64,000 nt of DNA from Rhizomucor pusillus (lineage: Eukaryota > Mucoromycota > Mucoromycetes > Mucorales > Lichtheimiaceae), in the NCBI GenBank assembly GCA_900175165.2, contig FWWN02000284.1:1-64000 (forward strand), given 5' to 3'. The notes under the pieces were generated by a model. That model was not told where the DNA came from. It saw only the letters and a program-made list of their open reading frames with translations, and did not search any database. Each line of letters begins with the position of its first letter. The stretch's first letter is position 1. The position numbers and the translations under genes were made by a program. Positions 37,561-48,689 of this stretch are shown here, one piece after another.

Positions 37561-40500
37561 ATGGAGACAATCGTTGTCCTAAGGGTCGAGCACAGCGTCA
37601 TTTCGAAAGAGCTTAATCGATTCAGAGCATGCGACAGCGAGACCCGGTGCTTCTATTGTCGAGAGTGGGCATTGTATGTTTACAAGAAACACTTTGTATG
37701 GAGCGCCAAGACGCAGGAGGAAGTCAATCTTGAGACTCCTGACAAGCTATGGGCTGGAAAGTATCAAATCAGCTTGCTCAATGCCACAGCACCTACAAAG
37801 AAGAAAGAACGCTCGCCGAGACTGTCAGAAAGATTTGAAAAGTTGCTGGACATGCAGTGGGATTACAACAACAATGACGTCTCGTTGACAGAAGACATTA
37901 TATCAGCCTGTGCATTGTGGCAGACACTACCTAGCAGCTTGTCAGCCCTACCGCCGATCTTTGAACCTCTTCAGTTCAACCCATACCCTGACGCGATCCC
38001 GCTTGTTGACGATCCAAAGGAGCCCGCTCAGCTACTTGACCCGCTCATAATTGAACGACAAGCGCTGTGTTTGCCTGCAGACAGTTTTCATTTGCTAAAG
38101 AACCTCACTGGAGATATTCTTTTATCGCATACCCGACCGAGGTGTGGACACACTAAGCCTGAATCGCTATCCCCGTCTGATCTGGAGATTGAGCGCGCCA
38201 TTTACAATGATAAGCTGGAACAGGCATCCAAAGCGGCATTGAAAGAATTGGAAAGTTCTCTCGATAGCTCGTGGCGACATTTGACGCACTTTTTGGATCG
38301 ATTGCTAGAAGTGGAAAAGGAGCGGAATGACTTAATGGGCAAACGAGCCAGAGATACCCAGGATCAGTTTGTCGACGGGCAACATTTGCGCTCTTTCCAG
38401 GAATATTGCGCCGAGCATCTACCGACTTTGAAAAAGAAGAGCACAACGGTTGAGCAGGTTGACAATGTTTTTGATTCTTTTTTCCAGCAGTTTGTTCGAA
38501 ACGCACGATCATTCAAAGACGATTTCGCGCTTCCTCGTCTCAATGCGCACCAGGCATTGATCCAAAAGCTGTGGGATCTAGTGGTACCTACGATACAAGA
38601 AATGGCAGATCGAATGGCATCGCACGAGGAACGCAGCGTCAGACACATCGAGAATTACAAAGCAGTCTCTGCATCGTTGAAAATGCTATATCCAGCGGAA
38701 GACGTAGATCAAGCGATAAAGAAAGTCGAGACGGAACTTGCCGAACGAATGGTCGGTTTGGAAAAGGATATCGATCATTTGCTGCATATGCTTCACACTG
38801 AATCGAAACCGGGAGTTGCGGGAAGATTGGAAATGATCGGTCAAAAAGACTTTAAAAAACGCGTCAAGAAGGCAGAGAGTGCATACAAGTCTATGCGGGA
38901 CTACTTTAAAAACGACGTAACTGGAAGGATCTTCCCAGAACCTCTTTTCTGCAAATTCTGTCTAGTCTGCATCGAGGCTTTAATGCAGGAAGGTGAAATC
39001 ATGGAGGCAGTCACGATCGAGAAGCAAGTGAAGAACTTTTTGGAGACTCACAAGGATCTTGTTCGACAACGCCAAGCGCTTCTGAACGAATTCGAGGAAG
39101 GCGTGCAAACAGGACGGAGAGAGTTGGCGGGTGTACTCGGCAAGCTGTTTCTGAGGGAGGGCATGCGTATCCAAGGAGAAAATCTAGCACTAAAACGACA
39201 AAACTCGCTTCTCAAGTCTATAGCTGATGAAACACCTGAACGAACGTCCGGGAAGAAAAAGAAAGCGAAAAGAAAGAAGAAAAAGAACAACAACGCAGCT
39301 GACATAACAACTGGATCGGCCAACAACGGCAGTCAGGTACCATCGAATTCGCCGTCTCCAAAGTTAGAAGCTGAAGATAAAGATCAAAGCATCGATGTCA
39401 ATGCGGAAGCTTCGCCGCCGGAGCCGACGCCCCTGGAATTGGATGGAAAAGATATTGAGGCAGCAGCTGATGATGCAACACGGATAGATAATGATCAAGG
39501 CGAAGTAACAGGGAACGAAGTCACAACAGAAGAAAAAAGTCAAGAAACTAGAGAAAGTTTGCAATCTGAAAAGCACTTGGATACTCCTCTGCGAGATCAC
39601 GGTCATGCGTCAACGCAGGATGATCAAGATAAGAGCGACTTCTCGGCGCATGCTGATAAAGAGGATGCAGCAGACGACGAGCGCCTTGCAGTTAATGAGC
39701 CAGATACAGAGAAAAGCAGATCGAATACCCCAACAAAGCAAATTAATCAAATATGCGATATTTCACCTGCAGACCGCTGGAATACTCCTCAGACCACTAA
39801 AATCAACGACAAATGGAATCCAATTTCACTTAATCAATCCTCAACCTTACCTATTAATTCGCCTGCATCAACAAACTGGGGTCCATTTATCGGACAAGAA
39901 ACTCCCAGATCGCTACATTCATCAAACACTCTAGGTGACAGTCTAGCACGTAATCCGCTGTGGACCAGCCTCCGAAACAAACAACCCGGTCCAACATTTG
40001 AAAGCACACAACCTCCTCCTGCCTTTGTGATACCTGAACAAGTGCGCGATATGAGCCACGAAGGATTACTTACCACTATCCAAAAACTGGCACAAGAGAA
40101 CAACCGACTTATCCAGGCGATGAATGCCATGCAGCTCGAGATATCGCGGAAACAATTTGAAATGTCAGCTACTATGCGAGAGCGTGAAGAGCAACTTGTA
40201 CAGTTCTTCGAGGCTCGCCGAAAGAATGATTTGGAGCAAGCCCGCCGATACATTGTATCCTTGGAGGCGCAAATACAGATGCTAAAGGAAGGCGGATCAT
40301 TCGAACAATCATCGCGGACAGGGTTTGGTGCCATGGCCGGTTTTGGGAACCAAGACTTGTTTGCGAATTATCGGCAAGAAGTTCAGTCAACTCATTCTCC
40401 ACGACAAAGGTTATGGCATAAAGGCGTGCGAGTACGTTGCGGTAATTGCGGAGAGGTTGGTCACGCCAGTACAGAATGCAAGGCAAGTATATGAACAGGA

Positions 40501-40629
40501 ACCCAGGCGAAGACTGGATGTCAGGAACGAAGGATTGTTTTTCTAATGCTTCAAATATTACAGGATGCTTGTCGCTACTGTGGTGCAAACGACCACTTGT
40601 CAGAAGCATGTCGAATGGCTCTCTTGTAA
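37561..40629 (+). CDS. Large coiled-coil protein with two C-terminal CCHC zinc knuckles
   Basis: One long exon of about 975 codons plus a short last exon. ATG at 37561 is the first in frame; the frame is open to 37486 without an ATG. Residues 1-120 hold a compact Cys-containing segment (RACDSETRCFYCREW). Long helices and coiled coils fill ~220-580 (for example EKQVKNFLETHKDLVRQRQ). A Lys-rich block (GKKKKAKRKKKKNNN), probably a nuclear signal, begins a disordered acidic stretch to ~850. Another coiled coil follows (ISRKQFEMSATMREREEQ). The end has two CX2CX4HX4C knuckles: CGNCGEVGHASTEC and CRYCGANDHLSEAC. The intron between them starts with GC (AAG|GCAAGT), the only donor that keeps the second knuckle in frame. 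Zinc knuckles suggest RNA or DNA binding. I do not recognise the family. Confidence 0.85.
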
Positions 40630-40843
40630 AATTTTGCCGTTTCCTCTTTTTATTTCTGATTCATAGTTCCTTGTTCTTACCAAACGCTTGGTTCCTCAAT
40701 CATGTTTTCCCATTTTACGCATTTGTATTCTAATTCTCATGTCGCAAACGTTCCATACAATGTTCTATATAAAAGTACACAGGCATTTTGCTGTCTAATA
40801 GTAATTATTACAATTTCAGTAGATCTTTTTTCTTTTCCTGCTT

Positions 40844-41390
40844 TTACAGCGACCGTCTCCACATTTTGAGATGAGGAGTTCCGTCTACAGGGTACGGCTC
40901 CTCGTCACCCTTTTCAACAACAAATCCGAGTCTCTCGTAAAATCCTCGTTTATCGATTTGTGCTTCTAACATGATGGCATTCATGCCGCGTGCTTTGCAG
41001 TAGTCCACTGTGACCTCCACAAGCTTCTTGCCCAACTTCAAGCCTCTGGCATCCGACAGGACAGCAAGTCTGCCGAGTTTACCGATGCCTTCTGCGTACG
41101 GGTAGAGTCTGACTGTACCTACAGGCACTCTTGTACCGTCTGCCTGTTTGCAGGTTGCCAGCCAGTGCCAACACTCGGGATCGTAGCTACTGTGAGGCTG
41201 TTAGTGGGATCATTGCCTGCTCGATCCAAAGTCAACGTTATTACTCTTCAGTCTCGGTCTCCAGCGGATATCCTTGCTCATCGACAAACACTTTGATTCG
41301 AACATCAATGCACTGCTTTTTGGTTTCTTCCGTGTCTGCCTGAAAGATTAGCGGATTGCTATATTTCGCAGTGGTCGTTGCCGTTGCCAT
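40844..41390 (-). CDS. GNAT-family N-acetyltransferase
   Basis: Two exons give about 160 residues. The start MATATTTAKYSNPLIF at 41390 leads to KKQCIDVRIKVFVDEQGYPLETETEE, the ElaA-like opening with its RxxVFVxEQ pattern. Exon 2 has CWHWLAT, PVGTVRLYP, then motif A KLGRLAVLSDARGLKLGKKLVE (acetyl-CoA pyrophosphate loop), AIMLEAQIDKRGFYERLGF and EPYPVDGTPHLKMWR. The layout matches small fungal acetyltransferases of unknown substrate. The fold and acetyl-CoA use are secure, the substrate is not known. Confidence 0.88.
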
Positions 41391-42202
41391 GCTGAATAAC
41401 GAAAACTCAGGTACACAATTTTCATTCGATTGACAATCTTTGTCGCCACGCCTTCCACATGCGACCAAATGAGATACTGGTCTCAATATATAGGGTATTG
41501 GAGCTTCAAGGATTGATCTTTTCTTAATTGTCTATCTTGTATAGGAGACACATAAATATATCTATTGTTTGATGAAGGATTTAAACTAAAAACGTCTAGA
41601 TATTTTAAATAATTGGTAGGGACACCCGAACTCCATTTATCATATTCATTCAGGACACGATACTTGCCAGATTGATTTCTATTCTGTCGTGTAGCCTTCC
41701 AAGTACAACAACCATTCTTGTTTATAAATGTGATGCCCTTGAGCCATCGTGTTGCCCGTAAACCTGCTTTATAGCTAAAATTAAATTCACCTTCGCCTGA
41801 AACAATGATAATCGCACTGCTGTATTCAGAGAAGCAGAAAAGAAGCAAAGAGAAGGCTAACTAAGGAGCCTAATGTACCTTCTTGTTACCTATCTTTTAT
41901 CGACCAAATATTGTACATATGAGCTTTTCAACAGATCTGGGATTATATTATGCTTTTCCAGAGGCGAATGGAACTGATTTATGCGGTAATAACAATGAAA
42001 GCAACATCCCTTTGTTGGTTAAGGCGTATATTGTATATTTAGCTGTTTGTTGATTCTTATCTTTCTTGATCCTTTTTCTCGCTGAAATGCAAGAGTGTGT
42101 TCACACCCATGTCACGGTTCTAAAATCGTACTTTTGAAAGCAGCTCAAGAAACACGACAATTAGGGTATTTCCTTCGGACACAACATCCAATCCCAAATG
42201 AC
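41391..42202. other. Unassigned stretch; short minus-strand frame
   Basis: A 121-codon minus-strand frame (41848-41483) just upstream of the acetyltransferase has a protein-like middle (LRATRWLKGITFINKNG; TNYLKYLDVFSLNPSS), but no domain I recognise, and it overlaps the acetyltransferase promoter. It may be a relic. The rest holds no supported gene. Confidence 0.35.
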
Positions 42203-42391
42203 CTAGCGTAACAACAAATCGCGCTTGACCTTGACGGTGGCAGCGGTCAGATTATGGTTGTTGCAGAAAATTCCTCCACAACGACACTGCAGATACAAGT
42301 GACGGACGCTGCTGAACTTCGTCGTAACAGCATAGCCATCCCAACGCGCAATAACCTGCGCAGCTTGTTTCAGCTCTTCATGGTTTTCAAA
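42203..42391 (-). pseudogene. FAR1-type DNA-binding domain fragment (Mutator-like transposase relic)
   Basis: A minus-strand frame of about 60 codons, closed by stops on both sides, reads EELKQAAQVIARWDGYAVTT then HLYLQCRCGGIFCNN, followed by NLTAATVKVKRDLLLR. The pattern (helix, W..GYAVTT, YLQC.RGG.YRN) is that of the FAR1/WRKY-GCM1 zinc domain at the start of many fungal MULE transposases and derived proteins. No DDE catalytic core follows. The conserved Asp after YLQC is replaced and the frame ends early, so this is a detached remnant. Confidence 0.5.
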
Positions 42392-42579
42392 TCAGCAATT
42401 CACCAAATTAGACATTGAATTGTTCGAGACAACCTTCGGGAGTATAGGTTGTGACCGAAGGAAATCTCTGTAAGACATCTTTGGTGATTGCCGCATAATA
42501 TAGCGTTTCCATGACAATGTAAGCATTCAGACAGATTGCTAGTCAGCTACTTAAGCTAATCGATGATAAAATAGGGGCG

Positions 42580-44550
42580 GCCTTGACAAGCAGTTAGAAA
42601 CCGACCTTAAAGAAGGCGTTAAAGCCTATTCAAATGCGGTTACCAACGAGTACACGGCGCGACTGCGCAGCCGGGGCAAAAAGCGACAACAGCCTGAAGA
42701 AACAAACTTCACGGAAGTAAATATCGCACGTTTCGTATCTGTAAATAAAGTGGCTAATACTCTTCTAGATAAGAGAATCCGACGGAATAAACTTGGAGCA
42801 TTCGAACTTGACTGCTGCGACTTTGATCAAGCAGAGCGCAGTAAAGAAGATGAAAAACTATCACGGCCTGGAGCACATCGATCAGTGTATCAAAACGTAT
42901 GATTGACAGATTGCGGTGCTTGTAATAACAGAAATAATGTATGCTGAATAAGCTCGGCTTAAATTCCATCCTCGATCTCGCGGAGGAGAGAACTCCCGCT
43001 GCCCAAATGTCTCTTTTCCACCCTGAAGACTGGTGAATTCTGTGCAATAAGTTCCCTGCAGTTTTTGAGGAAATTGACATGTTCAAAGGTATCCACGCAA
43101 AAGTAGACTCCATTGAGAAGGTAGTATTGACAGTGAAGGCTCTTGTCAAGCTTCAGTTGCTAACCAAACGTTGATATTCTGACAGACGGCAAAGCGAGAT
43201 TTGGGATGAGCCCGCATAAGAAGCCAGCAAGGCAGAAAGAAAAGCCATAGCAATACCAAAAATGATGTCTTTGCCATGTACTATCACGTATAAGATAACA
43301 ACGAACAGTTGTCGCAGAGTATGCTCGATACTTAGCGATTTCAATAGTCTGGAAACACTGGAATTCCATGACCATCTTTTCCGAGAAGATCACCCCGATA
43401 TAACCGAAGCAGATATAGTCAAAGAATGGGGTCCCCTCGTGGAGAAGCTTTTCAGGCACAGCAAACTTTGCTGCAAGTGGTAAGACTCTCATTTTCAGTA
43501 CTGTCTGAGAGAAATTTGACGATTTGCATACAAGGAAGAAAGTGTAGGCGAGTTCCATGCCCTTCAGCTTTAAAGTCGATTTGTGCTAGTCACTGACTGC
43601 ATCAAAAGGGGAAAGAAAAGAGAGTCGGACCACGCAAATTGCGAGGCAAAAGGCCGCTAACAACATTAATGATATCGAGTCTACTTTAAGCGAAGGGTCA
43701 CCGCGCATTACTTATGCCAAATATCAGCTGTATCTTCGGCAACTCAAGGCAAACGACAATGATCTTCGTCTATGGAATTCTACGACAATCGATCCGTACG
43801 CCGCCGAATATGGGACAATGCGATATTGCAAAGGTCATGTCTTAACAAGGCTTGATATCTCATCATGAATCAAGCCAACAGCATCTTTGCTATGAGTCAA
43901 CAAATGCGCCCGAACAAATCATTCAGCGTACCAACCGCCTCTTGTCTATGGTTTCGGCCTGGACGGAATGGGCAGGAGACCGAGAAAGCGAGCTCTTGCA
44001 CCGATGGATCACAAGTTGGCCAATGCTCTGTACCGGAAAATCAAGCAACGTAACCGTGGCCGCGATAGCATAGAAGCCGATATAGCTACAAGAGTTGATG
44101 AGTATTTCTCCTCAAGAATGTACTACTATTGCACCAAGTGAGGTCGGGAGCAACGAGTCGATTTTCTGCAGCGAACCCCTCTGGTACCAGTACAAGACAC
44201 GGCTCGACCGGACGATGGTCTTTGAAGAGGTGTTCAGGATAGTTAGTTATCCGTCTTGCAATCATGTGTTCCCTCGCGATGGTAACGCTGCAGACTATCT
44301 GGCCCCTATTACACGATATGTGCTACGGTTCCAGCAACGCCACCCGCTGGTTGATCCGGCCATCGAGACGTCAAAGACCATCCAGAGAAATGGAGACGAC
44401 GGTTGAACCATTCCGGTCTCCTGAACAAACTCCTGCGGGTCAAAAGAGAGGAACACAAGAAAGGCCAGAATCGTCCAGAGCTCCTGCGCTAAGGCGATCC
44501 GAACGGTTACGCTCCAAAAAGCAAAAAGGGATCCACGAGTCAAGTGGATA
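42580..44550 (+). pseudogene. Broken mobile-element gene, TnpB/Fanzor-like tail
   Basis: Protein-like pieces lie on the plus strand in changing frames: KQLETDLKEGVKAYSNAV (42590s), NLTAATLIKQSAVKKMKNYH (42810s), EEIDMFKGIHAKVDSIEK (43070s), ADIVKEWGPLVEKLFRHSK (43415-43475), YAKYQLYLRQLKANDNDLR (43715-43770), KLANALYRKIKQRNRG (44010-44060) and VDEYFSSRMYYYCTK (44088-44130, then a stop). In another frame follows RIVSYPSCNHVFPRDGNAADYL (44236-44300). The last two resemble the end of TnpB/Fanzor nucleases: a DE(Y/F)xTS-like strand with the first Cys pair, then CxxC and RDxNAA. Stops and frame changes show the gene is dead. The Fanzor call is an inference from these short motifs; whether all pieces belong to one gene is unproven. 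Confidence 0.4.
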
Positions 44551-45298
44551 GGGCCTTACACCCGGTATTCAGTAAGTGTCATTCTTTTCCTATAATATGT
44601 TCTTAGTGCTCACCATCTGAACTATGCACCGCGGCTTGGATGCACTTGGCGGGGCTGCGCATGGCTTTGTCACATTGTTAGACGGGTTTGTGAATGCGTC
44701 AATATCAAACTCTCGCAACGCGACAACTAATATCGTTTATTAGCGTCATGCTTAGCTTTGCAAGTCCGCCAAATGCTGCAAGACGCGACATTATTTTCGG
44801 AAACTCAGTACAAGCAAATCAACAAAGTGGAGGTAGCAAACGGACACCGCCATTGCCGACGCACCTGGTTCCTCCGTCAAGGGATAAGCGAAGCAGGATC
44901 TCAGAGATCCCTGATAACTTTACACGCTAACATTCCCACGGCTTCTACTATATATATATATACTCAAATACATTTCTTCATATAATCCGAATTTCAAATC
45001 TACACGGAAGATTACTGCTACGGCTGTATTGCTTGGTTTAATATGCCTGTATCGTATCATCTCATTGACTCACGTATGTTGTATGTCGCCAAATATCTTG
45101 TTTAAGTTGACCTGTCTTTGATACGTTGGTCACTGTCAACTTCCCGTTTCGTTTTAGCTCTACGATAAGATGGCTGTGAAATGAATGCAAAGATGCATTA
45201 ACGGGTTACTTTCCAGCATACGTCAGTTTATTTATCGCGATGCGAAATCCCAACATCCTCAAGCAATAGGATGTCTGATAAAATCCTGTAGTATCCCG
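44551..45298. other. AT-rich spacer before the SETD9-like gene
   Basis: A short TA repeat lies near 44950. Small frames around 44690-44985 have no recognisable product and may belong to the preceding relic. The last part should be the SETD9-like promoter. Confidence 0.4.
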
Positions 45299-46451
45299 AT
45301 GATCATTCGCAACTTTTTGCATCGTCTGTAAGTTACGCTTTGAAAGCAATATGCAATAAACAATAGCTACCCTAAGCTTCTGTTGCTGCTGGCATCAAGA
45401 TACCCGTTACAGACACTGAAGCTTTTGTTACGACCGGCTGAGGCAGTAACGCCAACCATTCAACTCGAGAAGCAAGATCTTGTAGATTCCGTACGCCATG
45501 TTCTGGAAGCTGTGCATGCAGCGCAAGACAATATAGCGATCTCTAAAAGCCTTGAAGAAAAGCTCGGATTTTCTTTGCGAAAGGGTCCTTCTTCAATCGA
45601 ACATGCAGGTTCTGTATCTTTCTTGATGATGTTGCTTTGAAAAAAAGACTTTATTCATGACTGACTGACTGACTGACACGTGTGACAATAGGACACGGTG
45701 TCTTTCTGAACGGGCGATGCAAACCAGGTCAAGTTGTAAGCTTTTATCCTGGTAAGGAAAAGACAGATAGGTTAACGAATAAATAATCAAACTTCTGCTC
45801 AATTTTCTTGCTAAAGGTACTGTGTACCTTCCGTCAGAACCTATTCTACTGGTCAGCATTGCAAACAGCTATATCCTAAAATGTATTGATGGAATCTTCA
45901 TTGACGGAAAGGCGACAGGTGCAGTATACTATACAAAGTGTAAAACGCCGTAGTTAACAGCAAAGTCATAGGGTTGTCGGCTAGAATATACCGATCATTG
46001 TACTATCGTGAAAATTGGCCTGGTGCTATCCAGACAAGTGACGCAACCTGGATGTCTGAGACTCCTAGGTCGGTCACCAGCATATCAAACGAATAGTAAC
46101 TCGTTTCTGATCTGATCTGATCTTGCTCTTTCGTACAGAAATCCACTCGCAATAGGACAAATCGTAAACAATGGCACCAGGGCATTTTCTCCAAATGGTA
46201 AGTTTTCTGCCAGACTTACTTTCCCAACAAGAGAAGAACATGACTCGAAAAAAAAATTCTATGCAGTTCAATACCAGGAAGTTGATTTGCCAAGCAATTT
46301 CCCCATACATTTGCGACAATATCTGCCGAATATACAATGGAGCAGCACAGATCCTTTTTCAAGTTACAGTCGGATAGTTGTATTGATGGCTACTCGGCAT
46401 ATTTATGATGGAGATGAGCTATTTTCAACATATATGGATACAGTAGGGTAA
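45299..46451 (+). CDS. SET-domain protein, SETD9 homologue
   Basis: Exon 1 (45299-45327) encodes [10 protein letters not shown] and splices to [20 protein letters not shown]. Further exons give [109 protein letters not shown] and [16 protein letters not shown]. The pieces match human SETD9 almost block for block, including SMYPGTVY-, NPLAVGQYVNN- and GEELFSNY-type motifs, so the SET fold is complete. SETD9 is a poorly characterised member of the protein methyltransferase SET class; its substrate is unknown. The NHxC-type catalytic motif is modified ([10 protein letters not shown]), as in SETD9. Its stop lies 16 bases from that of the convergent Imp3 gene. Confidence 0.85.
45658..45677. repeat. 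(TGAC)5 microsatellite
   Basis: Five perfect TGAC units lie in an intron of the SETD9-like gene. Probably neutral, but could serve as a marker. Confidence 0.9.
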
Positions 46452-46467
46452 TGCAGAGTTGAGGCGG

Positions 46468-47140
46468 TTACAAAAGATCGAAATCGTCCAACTAGGAATT
46501 TTCTCTGTGTCAATAATACATAAAATTGTATTTATACTCATATCCAAGTTTACCTTATCGTTGTATTTCATAATCTTTCTCTTGATCTTGGAGGTATCAA
46601 CCCAGGTTACAAAGTCTTCCATAGTTCGGGTGACTAGAAATGCCGGGTCTGTGACAGTCTGTGGTCCAACACGGACGTGGCCTTGTTCGACAAATGTTAC
46701 TGCCTCCTTGACGGTCTCGGCCATTTTCAGTCTGCACATAACAATCGGTAATCGCCTTCGACAAAATGCTGATACAGTGACTTTGCTGCAGTCGCTGAAT
46801 TTGCTGGTAGATGTGATAATGCCCATGTTGTAGAGTTTGTCCAAAAGCGCTTTCTCCTGCTGTGCACGGAATGGATCACGAGGATCGAGCAGAGAGATCC
46901 GGTTCGCTAACTGCTTAATATTGCCTGCAAGCTTATTGTACCTGTGATAGATCGTCGAATCAGTTGTCTAGTCACAGAATCTACAGAAATCGATCTCGAC
47001 ATTTACTTCTGATAATCTTCTCTTTGTTGCAAATGGTATCGTCTAATGATCTTGATCTCCCGAATGTTGTCGTCTTTCTTCCATTGCAAAAAGTCGACCT
47101 TTTTCAATAACTTTTGTTCGTGGTACTTTAGTTGACGCAT
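46468..47140 (-). CDS. IMP3: U3 small nucleolar ribonucleoprotein Imp3
   Basis: Imp3 joins Imp4 and Mpp10 in the U3 processome and bridges U3 snoRNA to pre-18S rRNA in the nucleolus. The start [20 protein letters not shown], then [19 protein letters not shown], is the family's opening. After introns come [73 protein letters not shown] and [17 protein letters not shown]. The S4 RNA-binding motif covers the RRLP to TDPAFLV part. A last short exon, after an intron that starts GTAAAC, supplies LDDFDLL, matching the DDFDL end of Imp3. About 180 residues, as expected. The divergent neighbour starts 103 bases away. Confidence 0.95.
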
Positions 47141-47243
47141 TGTGAATGAATGAAAAAATGTAAAAACTGGAAGTGAATTTTCCAAAGCTGACGATCTCCG
47201 CCACTTTACGTTAAGAGGCGGGGTTACTCATGGCAATCTCCAC
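47141..47243. promoter_or_regulatory. Short divergent promoter
   Basis: Only 103 bases separate the ATG of Imp3 (-) from that of the mitochondrial-targeted gene (+). Both promoters must lie here or overlap the leaders. No clear TATA box is visible. Confidence 0.5.
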
Positions 47244-48290
47244 ATGTTGCGACACGTCAAACTTCGCCCTAATTGCTTTAGACCTCTGCAAACGTGGCGC
47301 TGTTCTCGGTACTTTTCGATAACAGCTCAATGCTGCAACGAGGAGAAGAAGAAGAATATACGCAATTTTCGTGAGTTGACCATTGTAAGATTATGACTGT
47401 TCGGCACTGACACTCCAGTGTAGCGTGGAGATTGCACTCTGACCCGCCACGGATACCCGAGTATCCCTGGAAGACGCCGTTCGAGTACGTGCCTAAATGG
47501 ATCCAGCAAAAAATGAGTCGAGAGCTGGCCTTTCAGTTTGGCAGGGTGGCTGCAGGAGGACCACCTGAATATCCAGAGAATTTCTTGAAAGGAGGTAATA
47601 ACGCTGAACAATATCGAGTCCCAACAGAGACTCTGTAAGATTCACAAGCGTTTTGCAGCAACAATGGCTACCCGCAGAGCATTGGCAATACTCTCACAGC
47701 ACTTGAGTAATCCACACCAAGAGGAAACACGACAGCAACTTGAAAGGATATTCCAGGCGTCGCTTCTAGAAAAGCTGACACGGTCGGCAGCAGATGCTTT
47801 CGAGGACGGCGTAAAGGTCGACATTGAGCTACCACAAATCTACGATGCTATCGACTCTGAAGTATGGCTGCTGGCTGGAAACCCGCAAGCATTAACAAAT
47901 CCAGACCTCTACGAGACATGGGAGTGGTTTGCCGTTACCCTCAACATTAAAGCCCCAGCAACAATCGGCAAAGATGAATCCATGTCCGATTACTATTCGC
48001 GTATTTACAGCAACTGGCTAGAAGGAGTCCAAGTTAAAATCGATGTAAACATCGACGCAGATGTCGTGTACACGGTTAGAAAAGGAGAAGAAATCCTCTT
48101 ACGAGATGAAGGACGGAGAGAACTGCGTATGCAATTTGCAACGCCTTACTTTGCTCCTATGCGGAAGATGTTGCCGAAACGCGACCCGGAAACACTGGAG
48201 CTGATCCAAGAATGGCAATGGACTGTCGCGGATATCGATCAACTGGTGGAGAAAGATAGACTGGAAAAACCTGCAAATGAAGAGTCGTAG
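47244..48290 (+). CDS. Mitochondrial-targeted protein, possibly Tim44-like/MBA1-mL45 related
   Basis: Three exons. ATG at 47244 opens a textbook mitochondrial presequence (MLRHVKLRPNCFRPLQTW, then RCSRYFSITA): Arg-rich, no acidic residues, RYFS cleavage-type motif. The first intron (GTGAGT to TGTAG) joins to PWRLHSDPPRIPEYPWKTPF. The second (GTAATA to TTGCAG) joins ENFLKG to ATMATRRALAILSQHL. The rest is one exon: QQLERIFQASLLEKLTRSAA, VKVDIELPQIYDAID, DYYSRIYSNWLEGVQVKID, and DEGRRELRMQFATPYF, ending EKPANEES. The helix-then-sheet plan recalls the Tim44-like domain of Mba1 and mL45, but I cannot confirm it. The exon from 47664 could be mistaken for a complete gene; the presequence and in-frame introns argue against that. 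Confidence 0.75.
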
Positions 48291-48689
48291 CGGAACGGCC
48301 GTGTATCATATTCAATGCTGTGCATAGCTTCACCCAGTTCTACGGATCAATACATAAAGTCGTTCTGCTTGCAATATCGTTGTTTGCATTAAATATAGAA
48401 TGATCCAACGTTGGCATTGGATACAAGTTGCCTGTATTTTAGAATGGCTACTACAGTAGCAGCCTTACATGCTTTGCACCTTGCTATTTGTGATTGAATT
48501 GCTTGCTAAAGATGATTGGAAATTTTTCGATACTGTCTTGTGGTCATTCGCGCTGACAGTGTTCCTGAATTATTACATAACTCGTACGTTGCAACTGGCA
48601 GTTGAGTTTGCCGGAGATACAGTTCGCTTGGTTGGCAGAGTGTCACAAGCGTTCCTCCCATTATTACTCCACAATCTCCTCGCTGGGTA

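Noticed and set aside
48445..48689. Short frames upstream of VPS51
   Set aside because: MATTVAALHALHLAICD ends after 18 codons, and the overlapping hydrophobic frame starts at a non-ATG codon. Probably promoter or leader sequence.
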